Shown: positions 1-9,568 of the stretch, in pieces
How positions within the stretch are numbered: position 1 is the first letter of the stretch
Layout of the letters: each line of letters begins with the position of its first letter
DNA from: UMGS1387 sp045540015
Lineage (GTDB): Bacteria; Bacillota; Clostridia; Oscillospirales; CAG-382
Assembly: GCA_045540015.1 (NCBI GenBank)
Contig: JAZQGP010000013.1
Span: forward strand, 62,001-126,000
Reading direction: 5' to 3'
Length of the DNA: 64,000 bases
Translations under genes and position numbers: made by a program
Notes under the pieces: model-generated
Seen by the model: the letters and a program-made list of their open reading frames with translations, nothing else
What the model was told of the DNA's origin: nothing
Databases searched by the model: none

Positions 1-2333
1 CGGTTGCTACGAGTGAACAGGTTCTCTATGCGATGAATGACCGTACAAGCGGTATCACCGAGCCTCAGAGCACCTCGGCAACGCTTCTTAATACCATCGG
101 CGGTAACGGCGGTGACAAGTGGAAGATTTCCGGTCAGTGGATAAAGTACGACTTTGACGTTGAAAAGGCGGGCATGTATGATATCGTGCTTCGCTTTAAG
201 CAGACCGTAAACCAGGGTCTTTTCTCGTCACGTGCAATTAAGATTGACGGTGACTATCCCTTTGAAGAAGCAAAGCAGCTCCAGTTCCAGTATAATGCCG
301 ACTGGCAGGTTGACTCGCTTAACGACGGTACAACGCACTTCAGCTTCTACCTTGATGAGGGACACCATACAATCGAATTTAAGACTGTTCTCGGTGATAT
401 GGCAAACGTACTCAATACCATCAACGACAGCCAGACAAGACTTAATGAGTATTACAGAAAGATACTTATGATTACAGGCTCCGATCCTGATGAGTATACC
501 GACTACGAGTTTGCAAAGCTTATTCCCGAGGTTCTCAGAGGTATGAGAGACGAAGCAAAGCTTCTTTATGATGTTTCTGCAGAGCTTGAAGCAAAGATTG
601 GTTCAAAGGGTCAGAACACAGTTATTCTTGACCGTGTTGCGTTCCTTCTCGAAACAATGGGTAACGACCAGGATAAAATTGCAACCAACCTTTCAAACTA
701 TAAGAGTAACATAGGTTCACTCGGTACATGGCTGCTCACCACAAAGGGACAGCCCCTCCAGCTTGATTACATAAAGGTTCAGCCTAAAGGCAGTGCTCTT
801 CCTAAGGCTAATACCAATTTCTTTGAAGCAATGGCTCACGAAATCGGCTCTTTCTTCATGTCGTTCTTCACCGACTATAACTCACTCGGTGCAAGCAAGA
901 AGATTGAAGAGGACGACCCCGATGTTGTTGAGGTTTGGGTTACAACCGGTCGTGACCAGGCACAGATCATGCGCCAGATGGTTGACGACAGCTTTACGGC
1001 TGAAACGGGAATCGCAGTTAACTTAAAGCTTATAGCGGCAGGTACACTTCTTCCCGCAACGCTTGCAGGTGTTGGTCCTGACGTTTCAATGGACGGCGAC
1101 CCTGTTGGCTTTGGTATAAGAAATGCGGTTATTCCCGTTAACTACTTCTCTGATTTTGAAACAGAAGTAAAACCGCTCTTCAATGATGAGCAGTTCGTTC
1201 CGCTGACAGTGCTTGACCCTGACAGAATCGAATATGCCGACGGAACAACCGGTGACCAGTTTGACGAACAGAAGGAATATAAGGTAGTAGACGGAATTGA
1301 AAGAAACGGTGTTGTAACGTACGGTATTCCTTCCACACTCGACCTTCCTATGCTGTTCTATCGTAAGGATATCTTCGTTGACCTCGGTCTTGAAGTCCCT
1401 GAAACATGGGACGACGTTGAAGCCATTATTCGTGCTTTGTCCGAGAACCAGATGGAAATGGGCTTCTCCCAGGCCATGACCCAGATTTATATGTATCAGA
1501 ACGATATAGAATGGTTTAAGTCAAGCTACGATTACGAAGGTGTAACCGGCGACAGAACCGACAGAGAATATATGCGTACAGTAGGTATTCAGACAAACCT
1601 TGACTGTAATGAAGCTCTCGATGCATTCCAGAGAATGACCGAATGGTTCACTCTTTACGGCGAGCCTATTACCTACGACTTTGCAAACCGCTTCAGAACG
1701 GGTGAAATGCCTATCGCGATTGCAAACTATACTACATATAACCAGCTTAAAGTATTTGCTCCCGAAATTGCAGGTCTGTGGGAATTTGTTCAGCTTCCCG
1801 GTGTTAAACGTGAAGACGGAAGCATAAACCACACTTCTCCCATCACTCCTCATGCCATGATGATGATGAGGGATGCCGCAAACGACATTTCCGACAAACA
1901 GGACGTTACCGAGTCTCCCAAGGCTAAGAAGGCATGGGAATACCTCAAGTGGTGGGTAAGCACTCCGACACAGGAGCGTTTCGGTAAGGAACAGGTTGCT
2001 ATCATGGGTACGGCTGCAAAGTATAACACAGCTAACATTGCAGCACTTACCGGTCAGTCCTGGACGGCTCAGGAAAAGAGAAACCTTGAACAGCAGTTTA
2101 AATCACTCAAGGGTACGCCGATGTCTCCCGGTAACTACATCGTTGCAAGATATACAAACTTTGCGTTCTACGCAGTTGTCGATGACGATGAGGTTGCTTC
2201 CGAGGCAATGCTCGGCTATGTTGACGATATAAACCACGAGCTCTCAAGAAAAAGAGACGAGTATGGCTTCCTTACTATGGAAGAATATACCGAAGAGCTT
2301 GCTGCTAAGGGCATAGAGGTTAAAGCGTCATAA
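1..2333 (+). CDS. Extracellular solute-binding protein fused to a carbohydrate-binding-like module, 5' truncated
   Basis: Probable lipid-anchored or secreted substrate-binding component of a carbohydrate ABC importer. The reading frame is open through the window's left edge: ten sense codons precede the first in-frame ATG at 33, so the start and signal peptide lie outside. The N-terminal part (to about 270 residues after that ATG) looks like a beta-sandwich carbohydrate-binding module (WIKYDFDVEKAGMYDIVLRF, then a DEGHHTIEFK segment) interrupted by a helical insertion. The rest is a family-1 type solute-binding fold, beginning around VEVWVTTGRDQAQIMRQM and containing a GPDVSMD segment and a Trp/Tyr-rich ligand region. 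It is followed after 37 bases by two permease genes, so it is the binding protein of that importer. The substrate is unknown; an oligosaccharide is inferred from family only. The double-domain architecture makes it larger than ordinary 430-residue binding proteins. Confidence 0.85.
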   Translation, partial: VATSEQVLYAMNDRTSGITEPQSTSATLLNTIGGNGGDKWKISGQWIKYDFDVEKAGMYDIVLRFKQTVNQGLFSSRAIKIDGDYPFEEAKQLQFQYNADWQVDSLNDGTTHFSFYLDEGHHTIEFKTVLGDMANVLNTINDSQTRLNEYYRKILMITGSDPDEYTDYEFAKLIPEVLRGMRDEAKLLYDVSAELEAKIGSKGQNTVILDRVAFLLETMGNDQDKIATNLSNYKSNIGSLGTWLLTTKGQPLQLDYIKVQPKGSALPKANTNFFEAMAHEIGSFFMSFFTDYNSLGASKKIEEDDPDVVEVWVTTGRDQAQIMRQMVDDSFTAETGIAVNLKLIAAGTLLPATLAGVGPDVSMDGDPVGFGIRNAVIPVNYFSDFETEVKPLFNDEQFVPLTVLDPDRIEYADGTTGDQFDEQKEYKVVDGIERNGVVTYGIPSTLDLPMLFYRKDIFVDLGLEVPETWDDVEAIIRALSENQMEMGFSQAMTQIYMYQNDIEWFKSSYDYEGVTGDRTDREYMRTVGIQTNLDCNEALDAFQRMTEWFTLYGEPITYDFANRFRTGEMPIAIANYTTYNQLKVFAPEIAGLWEFVQLPGVKREDGSINHTSPITPHAMMMMRDAANDISDKQDVTESPKAKKAWEYLKWWVSTPTQERFGKEQVAIMGTAAKYNTANIAALTGQSWTAQEKRNLEQQFKSLKGTPMSPGNYIVARYTNFAFYAVVDDDEVASEAMLGYVDDINHELSRKRDEYGFLTMEEYTEELAAKGIEVKAS

Positions 2334-2370
2334 ACATTACATTATTACATATAATCAAGGAGTGAAATAA

Positions 2371-3327
2371 ATGTCAGAAAAAGCTGTTCAGAAGCCGCAA
2401 GCGGCTCCAAAGCTCAGAAAAGATATGACAAAGTGGCAGTGGACACTCCGTGAAATGAAGGTCAATAAGGTCGGTTACGTAATGGTAGCTCCTTACTATC
2501 TTATATTCTTCACCTTCACGGTTATCCCGGTATTTGTATCCCTGCTTCTCAGCCTTACACAGTTCAATATGCTTGAAATGCCTGTTTTTGTAGGCGCAAG
2601 CAACTACATAAGACTTCTTCTGGATGATGATATCTTCCTTACTGCATGTAAGAATACATTGATATTTTCAACTATGACAGGTCCTGTATCGTACCTGCTC
2701 TGTCTTATGTTCGCATGGTTCATCAATGAACTGACTCCCAAAATTCGTGCGGTTGTTACACTTATCTTCTATGCACCGAGTATCTCCGGTCAGGTATACC
2801 TCATCTGGCAGACTCTGTTCTCCAGTGACCAGTACGGCTGGGTAAACGGTACCCTTATGAAGCTTGGTATAATCAACGCACCAATTCTCTGGTTCCAGGA
2901 CACAGACTACATCATGACACTTGTTATCGTAGTTGCTCTTTGGACGAGTCTCGGTACTTCGTTCCTGTCCTTCATTGCGGGCTTCCAGGTTGTTGATAAG
3001 TCCCTCTATGAAGCGGCAAGCGTTGACGGCGTCAGAAACCGTTGGCAGGAGCTTTGGTATGTAACACTTCCTGTTATGAAAAACCAGATGATGTTCGCAG
3101 CTATCATGTCAATCACCGGCGCTTTCGGATTCGGTGCTGTCGTTACGGCACTTTGCGGATTCCCGTCTGTTGACTACTGCGCACATACAATCATGCACCA
3201 TCTTGACGACTACGGCGGACAGCGCTGGGAGGTCGGATATGCATCCGCGATTGCTACAATTCTGTTTGCAATCATGATAGGTGCAAACCTTGCTATTAAT
3301 AAATTACTGTCGAAGGTAGGTAAATGA
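2371..3327 (+). CDS. Sugar ABC transporter permease, MalF/UgpA type
   Basis: Integral membrane subunit of a carbohydrate ABC importer, 318 residues. It has a basic N-terminus, then TM1 (GYVMVAPYYLIFFTFTVIP), and a cytoplasmic EAA loop near residues 215-235 reading EAASVDGVRNRWQELWYVTL, which docks the ATPase. It starts at an ATG preceded by AAGGAGTG. It overlaps the next permease gene by four bases (ATGA-type overlap at 3324-3327), so the two are translationally coupled and should form a heterodimer. No ATP-hydrolysing subunit is encoded in the visible cluster, so a shared MsmK-like ATPase elsewhere is likely (inference). Family assignment is firm; substrate is not. Confidence 0.92.
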   Translation: MSEKAVQKPQAAPKLRKDMTKWQWTLREMKVNKVGYVMVAPYYLIFFTFTVIPVFVSLLLSLTQFNMLEMPVFVGASNYIRLLLDDDIFLTACKNTLIFSTMTGPVSYLLCLMFAWFINELTPKIRAVVTLIFYAPSISGQVYLIWQTLFSSDQYGWVNGTLMKLGIINAPILWFQDTDYIMTLVIVVALWTSLGTSFLSFIAGFQVVDKSLYEAASVDGVRNRWQELWYVTLPVMKNQMMFAAIMSITGAFGFGAVVTALCGFPSVDYCAHTIMHHLDDYGGQRWEVGYASAIATILFAIMIGANLAINKLLSKVGK

Positions 3328-4196
3328 CGATGAAACTTCCAAAAATCAAACGACGTTCATTTAACCGATCCGTCGGCGGTGACGTTGGTATCAATGTCCT
3401 TCTTATTATCTTCGGCGCATTCATGTTCCTTCCGATGGTATACGCGGTTTCTCAGTCGCTAAAGCCTCTTGATGAACTCTGGATGTTCCCGCCGAGATTC
3501 TTCGTGCGTAACCCCACTCTTCTGAACTTCTCAGACCTTTTCAGACTCATGGGTGAGTCCTGGATTCCGTTCTCAAGATACATATTCAATACCGCACTCG
3601 TTTCAGTCGGCGGCACTTTCGGTCACCTGTTCCTTGCTTCAATGGCGGCTTATGCCATGACCAAGATTAATTTCCCCGGTCGCAAGGCAATGTTCCAGAC
3701 TGTATACTACTCGCTGATGTTCCATTCCACAGTATCCTCCATCTCAAACTTCATTATCATGTCAGCTCTCGGATGGATTGATACATACTGGTCTCTTATC
3801 GTTCCCGCATTCGGCTATACTCTCGGTTTCTACCTCATGAGGCAGTTCATGGAATCGACAGTTCCGGATTCGGTTCTCGAGTCTGCAAGACTTGACGGTG
3901 CTAAAGAGCTTACGATTTACTGGAAGATAGTAATGCCTATGGTAAAACCAGCGTGGCTGACACTTATCGTTTACTCCTTCCAAGGTCTGTGGAACAGCGG
4001 TACTTCAATCTATATCTACAGTGAACAGCTTAAAACCTTTAACTACGATATTCAGCAGATTCTTGCCGGCGGTATCGTACGAAGCGGTGCGGCAGCGGCT
4101 TCAACCGTTATCATGATGCTCGTTCCTGTTTCGGTATTCGTTGTTACTCAGAGTAACATCATCGAAACAATGGCAAGCTCGGGTATGAAGGACTAA
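3324..4196 (+). CDS. Carbohydrate ABC transporter permease, MalG/UgpE type
   Basis: Second membrane subunit of the first importer, 290 residues, about six transmembrane helices. The EAA loop reads ESARLDGAKELTIYWKIVMP around residues 185-205, the interface with the ATPase. The N-terminal half carries the motif PLDELWMFPPRFF that is common after TM1 in this family. It overlaps the upstream permease by four bases and ends 18 bases before the NHL/YIP1 gene, which has its own AAGGAGGAG ribosome site, so the whole block reads as one operon. It should pair with the 318-residue permease just upstream. Confidence 0.92.
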   Translation: MTMKLPKIKRRSFNRSVGGDVGINVLLIIFGAFMFLPMVYAVSQSLKPLDELWMFPPRFFVRNPTLLNFSDLFRLMGESWIPFSRYIFNTALVSVGGTFGHLFLASMAAYAMTKINFPGRKAMFQTVYYSLMFHSTVSSISNFIIMSALGWIDTYWSLIVPAFGYTLGFYLMRQFMESTVPDSVLESARLDGAKELTIYWKIVMPMVKPAWLTLIVYSFQGLWNSGTSIYIYSEQLKTFNYDIQQILAGGIVRSGAAAASTVIMMLVPVSVFVVTQSNIIETMASSGMKD

Positions 4197-4214
4197 GTAA
4201 GGAGGAGAATCAGA

Positions 4215-6455
4215 ATGAAAAATATAAAAAGAATACTTCTCCTTGTTATGTGCCTTGTAATGCTCGTTGGCACAATACCTACAGGAGCAATTATCCCGTA
4301 TTCAACATATACATATGATATTGACGGAAACTATGTTGAGTCTCCTCATGCATATGTTCCGTATGAAGTAATCACTTCAAAGACACTCGGTCTTGAGGTT
4401 GAAATTGCAAGTCCCTATGACATGTGTACAGGTCGTTCCTATTACATGAATGACGCTGTGAAGACTTTCTACTGGGACAGAATGGTTTATATCTCCGACG
4501 GAGATAATCAGAGAGTTATCGCTCTTGAATACAGCGACGAAACAAATACGTTTGAGTATAAGTATGAAATGACGGAATTCATCAATAACTGGGGTGTTCC
4601 GGATGCGATTGCTTCTCCTCGCGGTCTTTATGCAACCGACGAAGAACTGTATGTGTGCGATACCGACGCAAACAGAATTCTCGTTTTTGCTACACATAAC
4701 CACCCTGAGTATGAAGAAGGCGAGTTTATAAGAATTATCGCTGAGCCTCAGAGTGAAGTTTTTCCCGATGACCATATTTATAAGCCGATAGCTGTTGCAG
4801 TAAGCTCTTCGGGATATACATATGTTGTATCCTCAACAACTTATCAGGGTATTATTTCCCTTAACAGCGACGGTGAATTTGCAGGATTTATCGGAACTCA
4901 GTCCCAGTCTCTTTCTCTTATGGATATGATCTGGAGACGTTTCCAGACTGCAGAACAGAAGAGCAAATCCGTAAAGAACGTATCTGTTGAGTTCAACAAC
5001 CTCAACATCAACGAAAAGGGCTTCGTTTACGCAACAACGGCATCCATAAATGAGGATGACCTTATGGGCGCCATTCAGTCAAAGAGTACCGCAAGTGACT
5101 ACGCTCCAGTTAAGATGCTTAACCCAAGCGGTACAGACGTTATGAAGCGTTCGGGCTTCTATCCGCCTGCAGGCGAAATAAACGTAAACCTTCAGCAGAC
5201 TCCAGATTATAACATCACCGGTCCTTCGACTATCAACGACGTTGCTCTCGGCCCGGAAGGAACCTGGTCTGTAACAGACGCAAAGCGTCAGAAGATATTC
5301 ACCTATGATGAAGACGGAAACCTCCTCTTTGCATTCGGTGATAAGGGTAGTCAGCTCGGTAATATTACAGGTATTCAGGCTATAGACTATGCTTATGATA
5401 ACCGCGATCCCGAAAACGCAATCAACTATATGCTCGTTCTTGATAAGGAAAACGATGCAATAACCATTTATAAGAGAACCGCATACGGCGATATCCTTGT
5501 TAAGGCACTTAAGAATCAAAGAGACAGAAACTTTGACCTTGCGGCCGATGACTGGAAGGAAATTCTCCGTAGTAACTCAAACTTCGACATGTCCTATATC
5601 GGTATCGGTAAGAGCCTTTACCGTCAGGGCGAATATGAAGAAGCTATGGATATGTACAAATATGCATACGACACAACAAACTATTCCGAAGCCTGGCAGC
5701 AGGTAAGAAAAGAATGGGTTGAAAAGTATGCAATTGTAGTTCCGATAGTTGTTGTTATATTCTTTATCATTCTCGGAAAAATCTTCAAGTACGCAAAGAA
5801 GGTTAACGACGCAGGACTTGCGCTCAAGCTTAAGCGTTCGCTTAAGGAAGAGGTTATGTACGGCTTCCATTCCATGATGCATCCGTTCGACGGATACTGG
5901 GATATCAAGCACGAGCACAGAGCCTCCGTAAAGGGTGCAACATTTATTCTTGCACTTGTTATTTTGACATTCATTTACAGCTCAATAGGTAAAGCATATA
6001 TTCTCGATCCGCATCCCACAGAAGTTAACATCATTGTTATGATACTTTCGATATTGCTTCCTGTTATGCTTTGGGTTATAGCAAACTGGTGTCTGACAAC
6101 GTTGTTTGACGGTGAAGGAAGCATTCGCGATATATATATTGCAACCTGTTACTCGCTGTTCCCGCTTCCCGCGTTCTTTGTTATAACAACTCTTCTTTCT
6201 AACATTGTAACAGTGGACGAAGCATCTCTCCTTACCCTTGCAATGGGCGTTGCCTTCTTCTGGGTGGGCTTCCTGCTCTTCTTCGGAATGATGGTAATTC
6301 ACGACTACACGCTGTTTAAGAACATGCTTACCGTTATTGCCTCTATTGTAGGTATGGCGTTCATCATGTTTATAGCAGTGCTGTTCTCAAGCCTGCTCGG
6401 TAAAATTGTATCGTTTATCGGCAGTATCATAACCGAGCTTTCGTACCGAATGTAA
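4215..6455 (+). CDS. NHL-repeat/TPR protein with C-terminal YIP1 membrane domain
   Basis: 746-residue exported multi-domain protein of unknown role. Visible order: signal peptide (ILLLVMCLVMLVGTIPTGA), an NHL/beta-propeller-like region over roughly residues 60-430 with repeated patterns such as ASPRGLYATDEELYVCDTDA, a short TPR-like stretch near 435-490 (YIGIGKSLYRQGEYEEAMDM), one transmembrane helix (VVPIVVVIFFIILGKIF), a basic cytoplasmic linker, and a five-helix YIP1-type domain to the C-terminus containing HPFDGYWDIKHEHR. The propeller and TPR would be outside the cell and the YIP1 domain in the membrane. YIP1/DUF5696 neighbours of sugar permeases recur in Firmicutes, but no function is established to my knowledge. 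Its position between binding protein/permeases and the DUF5696 gene suggests it is an accessory part of the same uptake system (inference). Confidence 0.82.
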   Translation: MKNIKRILLLVMCLVMLVGTIPTGAIIPYSTYTYDIDGNYVESPHAYVPYEVITSKTLGLEVEIASPYDMCTGRSYYMNDAVKTFYWDRMVYISDGDNQRVIALEYSDETNTFEYKYEMTEFINNWGVPDAIASPRGLYATDEELYVCDTDANRILVFATHNHPEYEEGEFIRIIAEPQSEVFPDDHIYKPIAVAVSSSGYTYVVSSTTYQGIISLNSDGEFAGFIGTQSQSLSLMDMIWRRFQTAEQKSKSVKNVSVEFNNLNINEKGFVYATTASINEDDLMGAIQSKSTASDYAPVKMLNPSGTDVMKRSGFYPPAGEINVNLQQTPDYNITGPSTINDVALGPEGTWSVTDAKRQKIFTYDEDGNLLFAFGDKGSQLGNITGIQAIDYAYDNRDPENAINYMLVLDKENDAITIYKRTAYGDILVKALKNQRDRNFDLAADDWKEILRSNSNFDMSYIGIGKSLYRQGEYEEAMDMYKYAYDTTNYSEAWQQVRKEWVEKYAIVVPIVVVIFFIILGKIFKYAKKVNDAGLALKLKRSLKEEVMYGFHSMMHPFDGYWDIKHEHRASVKGATFILALVILTFIYSSIGKAYILDPHPTEVNIIVMILSILLPVMLWVIANWCLTTLFDGEGSIRDIYIATCYSLFPLPAFFVITTLLSNIVTVDEASLLTLAMGVAFFWVGFLLFFGMMVIHDYTLFKNMLTVIASIVGMAFIMFIAVLFSSLLGKIVSFIGSIITELSYRM

Positions 6456-6475
6456 GAATGAAAGGAGTAATGAAA

Positions 6476-9400
6476 ATGAAATTCAGAAATACAATATGTT
6501 ACATTCTTTCGTTCCTGCTTATCTTCTCGGTTTTATCGCCTTGCATGATTGCAGGTGCTGATGAAACCGAAGAAAAAACCGAGGCAGCCGAAACTACCGA
6601 AAATGCCGAAACCGCTGAAACCGCCGAAGAGGCCGAAGGTGAAGAAAAAGCCGAAGGTGAAGAAGGCGAAGGTGAAGAAGGCGAAGAGGAAGAAGAAGGC
6701 TACCAGCTTACGAGAGATTATATCAAGGAAGCCTATGTAAACGAAGAGCATAAGCTTTCCACAATGACAATGTACTTTGAGGATGATAAGTACGAAATCT
6801 GGGGTCTTGAAGAGACAGGTGAAGTTGCATTCCGCGTTAAGGAAACAGGACAGATACTTCTCACCAACCCCTATGATGTCCCCACCTCAAAATCCTCAGA
6901 TGCAGTAAAGTCAGACCTTCTTTCTCAGATTATGATGACCTATAAGGATAGCGGCGGAGCAATTGTAAACTTCAACAGCTATACCGATGCTGCTTCCAAC
7001 GGCCAGATTAAAATGACAAAGACAAGACAGGGCCTAAGAGTTGACTACACCCTCGGTAAGGAACAGTCAAAATACCTCGTTCCTAAGCAAATCGAGAGAA
7101 GCAGCTTTGAAGAGAATATTCTTTCTTATTTTGAAGATACAACATCCCGTGAGTATAAGCAGCTTACAGCTTATTTCTCACTCCAGGACCCGTTTGATCC
7201 TACAATTCCCGACAGTATTCTCACATCGATGAAGGTTAAGTGGCCTATCACCGAGAAGTATGCAATCTATGTTCTTGACAGCGGTATCTCAAACCGTGAG
7301 CTTGAAGTGCTTGAAGGTTACATCAAGGGTAACACCGAGTACACAGAAGACATGATGACTGCGGACTACGAGCTTATAGATTATGTGGATACTTCCGCAG
7401 CACCTGCTCTTTTCCGTTTTGCTATCGAATACAGCCTTGATGACAACGGCATCAAGATAAGAATGCCCGCAACAAGCATCAAGTATGACTCTTCAAACTA
7501 CTCGCTCCAGAATGTTCGTTTGCTTCCTTACTTCGGTGCCGGCAGCAACGAAAACATTGGATTTACAATGGTTCCCGACGGATCGGGCACAATCACAAGA
7601 TTTGAAGAAATCGGAGCAAAGGCATTCAACCTTACAGGTAAGCTCTACGGACGTGACTATTCCTTCCATACTATTGCAGGATATACTCAGGAAACAATGC
7701 GTATTCCCGCATACGGTGTAATTGAAAGTGCACCACATGAAGAATGGATACCCGAGCCTGAGGAACCGGAAGAAACTTCGAAAGATGTAACAGAAGAAGC
7801 TGCAGCAGAAGGTGAAGAAGCTGCTGAGACAGCAGAAACTGAGATAGCTCCGGCGGATAGTACAGAAGCTGCTGAGTCTGAACAGGATGCTCAGACAGAG
7901 GCGGATGCTGAAGTTGAAGTTGAAGCTGACGCCGAGGAAGACAATGAAACAGTGCAGGCTGATACTGAAGAAGCAACTGAAGAAACAGTAGAAGAAACAG
8001 TAGAAGAAACTGTTGAGGAAACTGCAGAAACAGAGGACGAAGCGAGCACTGAACCCGTAGTAATAAGAAAGGGTTATGTTGCATACCTCGAAGAGGGCGA
8101 TGCAATGGCAGAAGTAACTGCAAGCCACGGCGGTAACGCTCACAAGTACAGCTCAGTTTACTCCACCTTCTATCCAAAGCCTACAGATACATATTATCTT
8201 ACCGGTATTTCTTCAACGGGTAGTGCTTCCTGGTCGGTAACCAGCGAAAGAAAGTACACAGGTAACTATACAATCCGTGTGTTCCCGCTTTACGGTGACG
8301 ATATTGATTATACGGATATGGCTGTTGAGATAAGAAATTATCTTGAAAAGAACGGCGTTCTTTCCAGAATCAAGTCTGATGAAGAAGCAACAGACGATGT
8401 TCCGCTTTATGTTGAAAACTTCGGTACAATCGAAACTCAGCAGAAGATAGCAGGCTTCCCCGTTGATGTTCAGACTCCTCTTACCACTTTTGAACAGACA
8501 CAGAACATGATTACAAAGCTCAAGGAACAGGGCGTAGGAAACCTTAATGTGAAGCTTACTGGCTGGTATAACGGCGGTATGATTCATACAGCACCTTCAA
8601 AGCTCAAGGTTGAGTCTGCGCTTGGAGGAAAGAAAGGACTTCGTGAGCTTACGGAATTTGCCAATGAAAACAAGGTTGGCATTTACCCCGACATAGACTT
8701 TACGTATGTTGATACCTTTGGCTCGCTTGACGGCTTCAACTATAAGGATCATTCGGTAAAGACAATTGACGGAAGAAGTGCTTCTCACAGAATTTACAAC
8801 GCCTTGTATCAGGGCTTTGAGGATGACGAAAGTCTTATAATAGCGCCTCCTGCAATGGCAGAGTTCTATGAAAAGATTGAAAAGAAGTATACTGAGCTTG
8901 GCGCAACCGGTATTTCGGTCGGAACACTGGGATATGACCTCAACTCTGACCATAACGAGGATTACACACTCACACGTGAGGATGCTAAGGATTATATCTC
9001 AGGCTTCCTCGGCGATCTTGATGAGTCAGCGGGAAGTGTTATGATTGACGGCGGTAATGCATACGCACTTCAGTATGCAGACCATATTCTCGGAGTACCG
9101 CTTGACAGCAGTCTTAATATCAACACAAGCGTTTCCATTCCCTTTATGGGCATGGTTCTCCACGGATATACACAGTTTACGGGAACTGCACTCAACCTTG
9201 ACGGTGACTATGAGTACAGCATGCTCAAAGCTATGGAAAACGGTGCAAGCCTGTACTTCATGCTTTCCATGGAAAACACATCAGAGCTTAAGGCGTTCCC
9301 GCAGTTCAGTAAGTATTATGCTATCCAGTATGATATCTGGGAGCCTAAGCTTATTGAAACCTATAACACTTTCAACGACGCAATGAAGCGCGTTAAGTAT

Positions 9401-9550
9401 TCGCTTATAACCGAGCATGAGTATCTCGGAACAAGAATTGTTCGAGTTGCATACGATAACGGCACAGAGTTTGTTCTTAACTACAATACCCATGACGTTA
9501 CGCTTGACGACGGAACAACTGTCGAAGCTATGAGCTTCGCGGTAAGATAA
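6476..9550 (+). CDS. DUF5696 domain surface protein with two acidic low-complexity segments
   Basis: About 1024 residues, secreted. I place the start at the ATG at 6476, because AAAGGAG at 6461-6467 sits 8 bases upstream. An earlier ATG at 6458 overlaps that site and has none of its own. Order: signal peptide (YILSFLLIFSVLSPCMIAGA), a ~45-residue Glu/Ala/Thr-rich acidic tract, then a DUF5696 body (for example LLPYFGAGSNENIGFTMVPD and KLTGWYNGG). The body is interrupted at about residues 425-530 by a second, ~105-residue acidic tract with EETVEETVEETVEE repeats. The family's C-terminal half resembles a TIM-barrel glycoside-hydrolase fold, but I see no assignable catalytic pair and no anchor. 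It lies 20 bases after the YIP1 gene and 18 before another permease pair, so it probably binds or processes the imported glycan at the surface (inference). Confidence 0.8.
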   Translation: MKFRNTICYILSFLLIFSVLSPCMIAGADETEEKTEAAETTENAETAETAEEAEGEEKAEGEEGEGEEGEEEEEGYQLTRDYIKEAYVNEEHKLSTMTMYFEDDKYEIWGLEETGEVAFRVKETGQILLTNPYDVPTSKSSDAVKSDLLSQIMMTYKDSGGAIVNFNSYTDAASNGQIKMTKTRQGLRVDYTLGKEQSKYLVPKQIERSSFEENILSYFEDTTSREYKQLTAYFSLQDPFDPTIPDSILTSMKVKWPITEKYAIYVLDSGISNRELEVLEGYIKGNTEYTEDMMTADYELIDYVDTSAAPALFRFAIEYSLDDNGIKIRMPATSIKYDSSNYSLQNVRLLPYFGAGSNENIGFTMVPDGSGTITRFEEIGAKAFNLTGKLYGRDYSFHTIAGYTQETMRIPAYGVIESAPHEEWIPEPEEPEETSKDVTEEAAAEGEEAAETAETEIAPADSTEAAESEQDAQTEADAEVEVEADAEEDNETVQADTEEATEETVEETVEETVEETAETEDEASTEPVVIRKGYVAYLEEGDAMAEVTASHGGNAHKYSSVYSTFYPKPTDTYYLTGISSTGSASWSVTSERKYTGNYTIRVFPLYGDDIDYTDMAVEIRNYLEKNGVLSRIKSDEEATDDVPLYVENFGTIETQQKIAGFPVDVQTPLTTFEQTQNMITKLKEQGVGNLNVKLTGWYNGGMIHTAPSKLKVESALGGKKGLRELTEFANENKVGIYPDIDFTYVDTFGSLDGFNYKDHSVKTIDGRSASHRIYNALYQGFEDDESLIIAPPAMAEFYEKIEKKYTELGATGISVGTLGYDLNSDHNEDYTLTREDAKDYISGFLGDLDESAGSVMIDGGNAYALQYADHILGVPLDSSLNINTSVSIPFMGMVLHGYTQFTGTALNLDGDYEYSMLKAMENGASLYFMLSMENTSELKAFPQFSKYYAIQYDIWEPKLIETYNTFNDAMKRVKYSLITEHEYLGTRIVRVAYDNGTEFVLNYNTHDVTLDDGTTVEAMSFAVR

Positions 9551-9568
9551 GGAAGGGGTGCAGCTAAA

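Noticed and set aside
7493..8177. Two overlapping minus-strand open frames (216 and 168 residues) rich in Phe/Ser/Leu
   Set aside because: They arise from the reverse complement of the acidic Glu-codon repeats in the DUF5696 gene.
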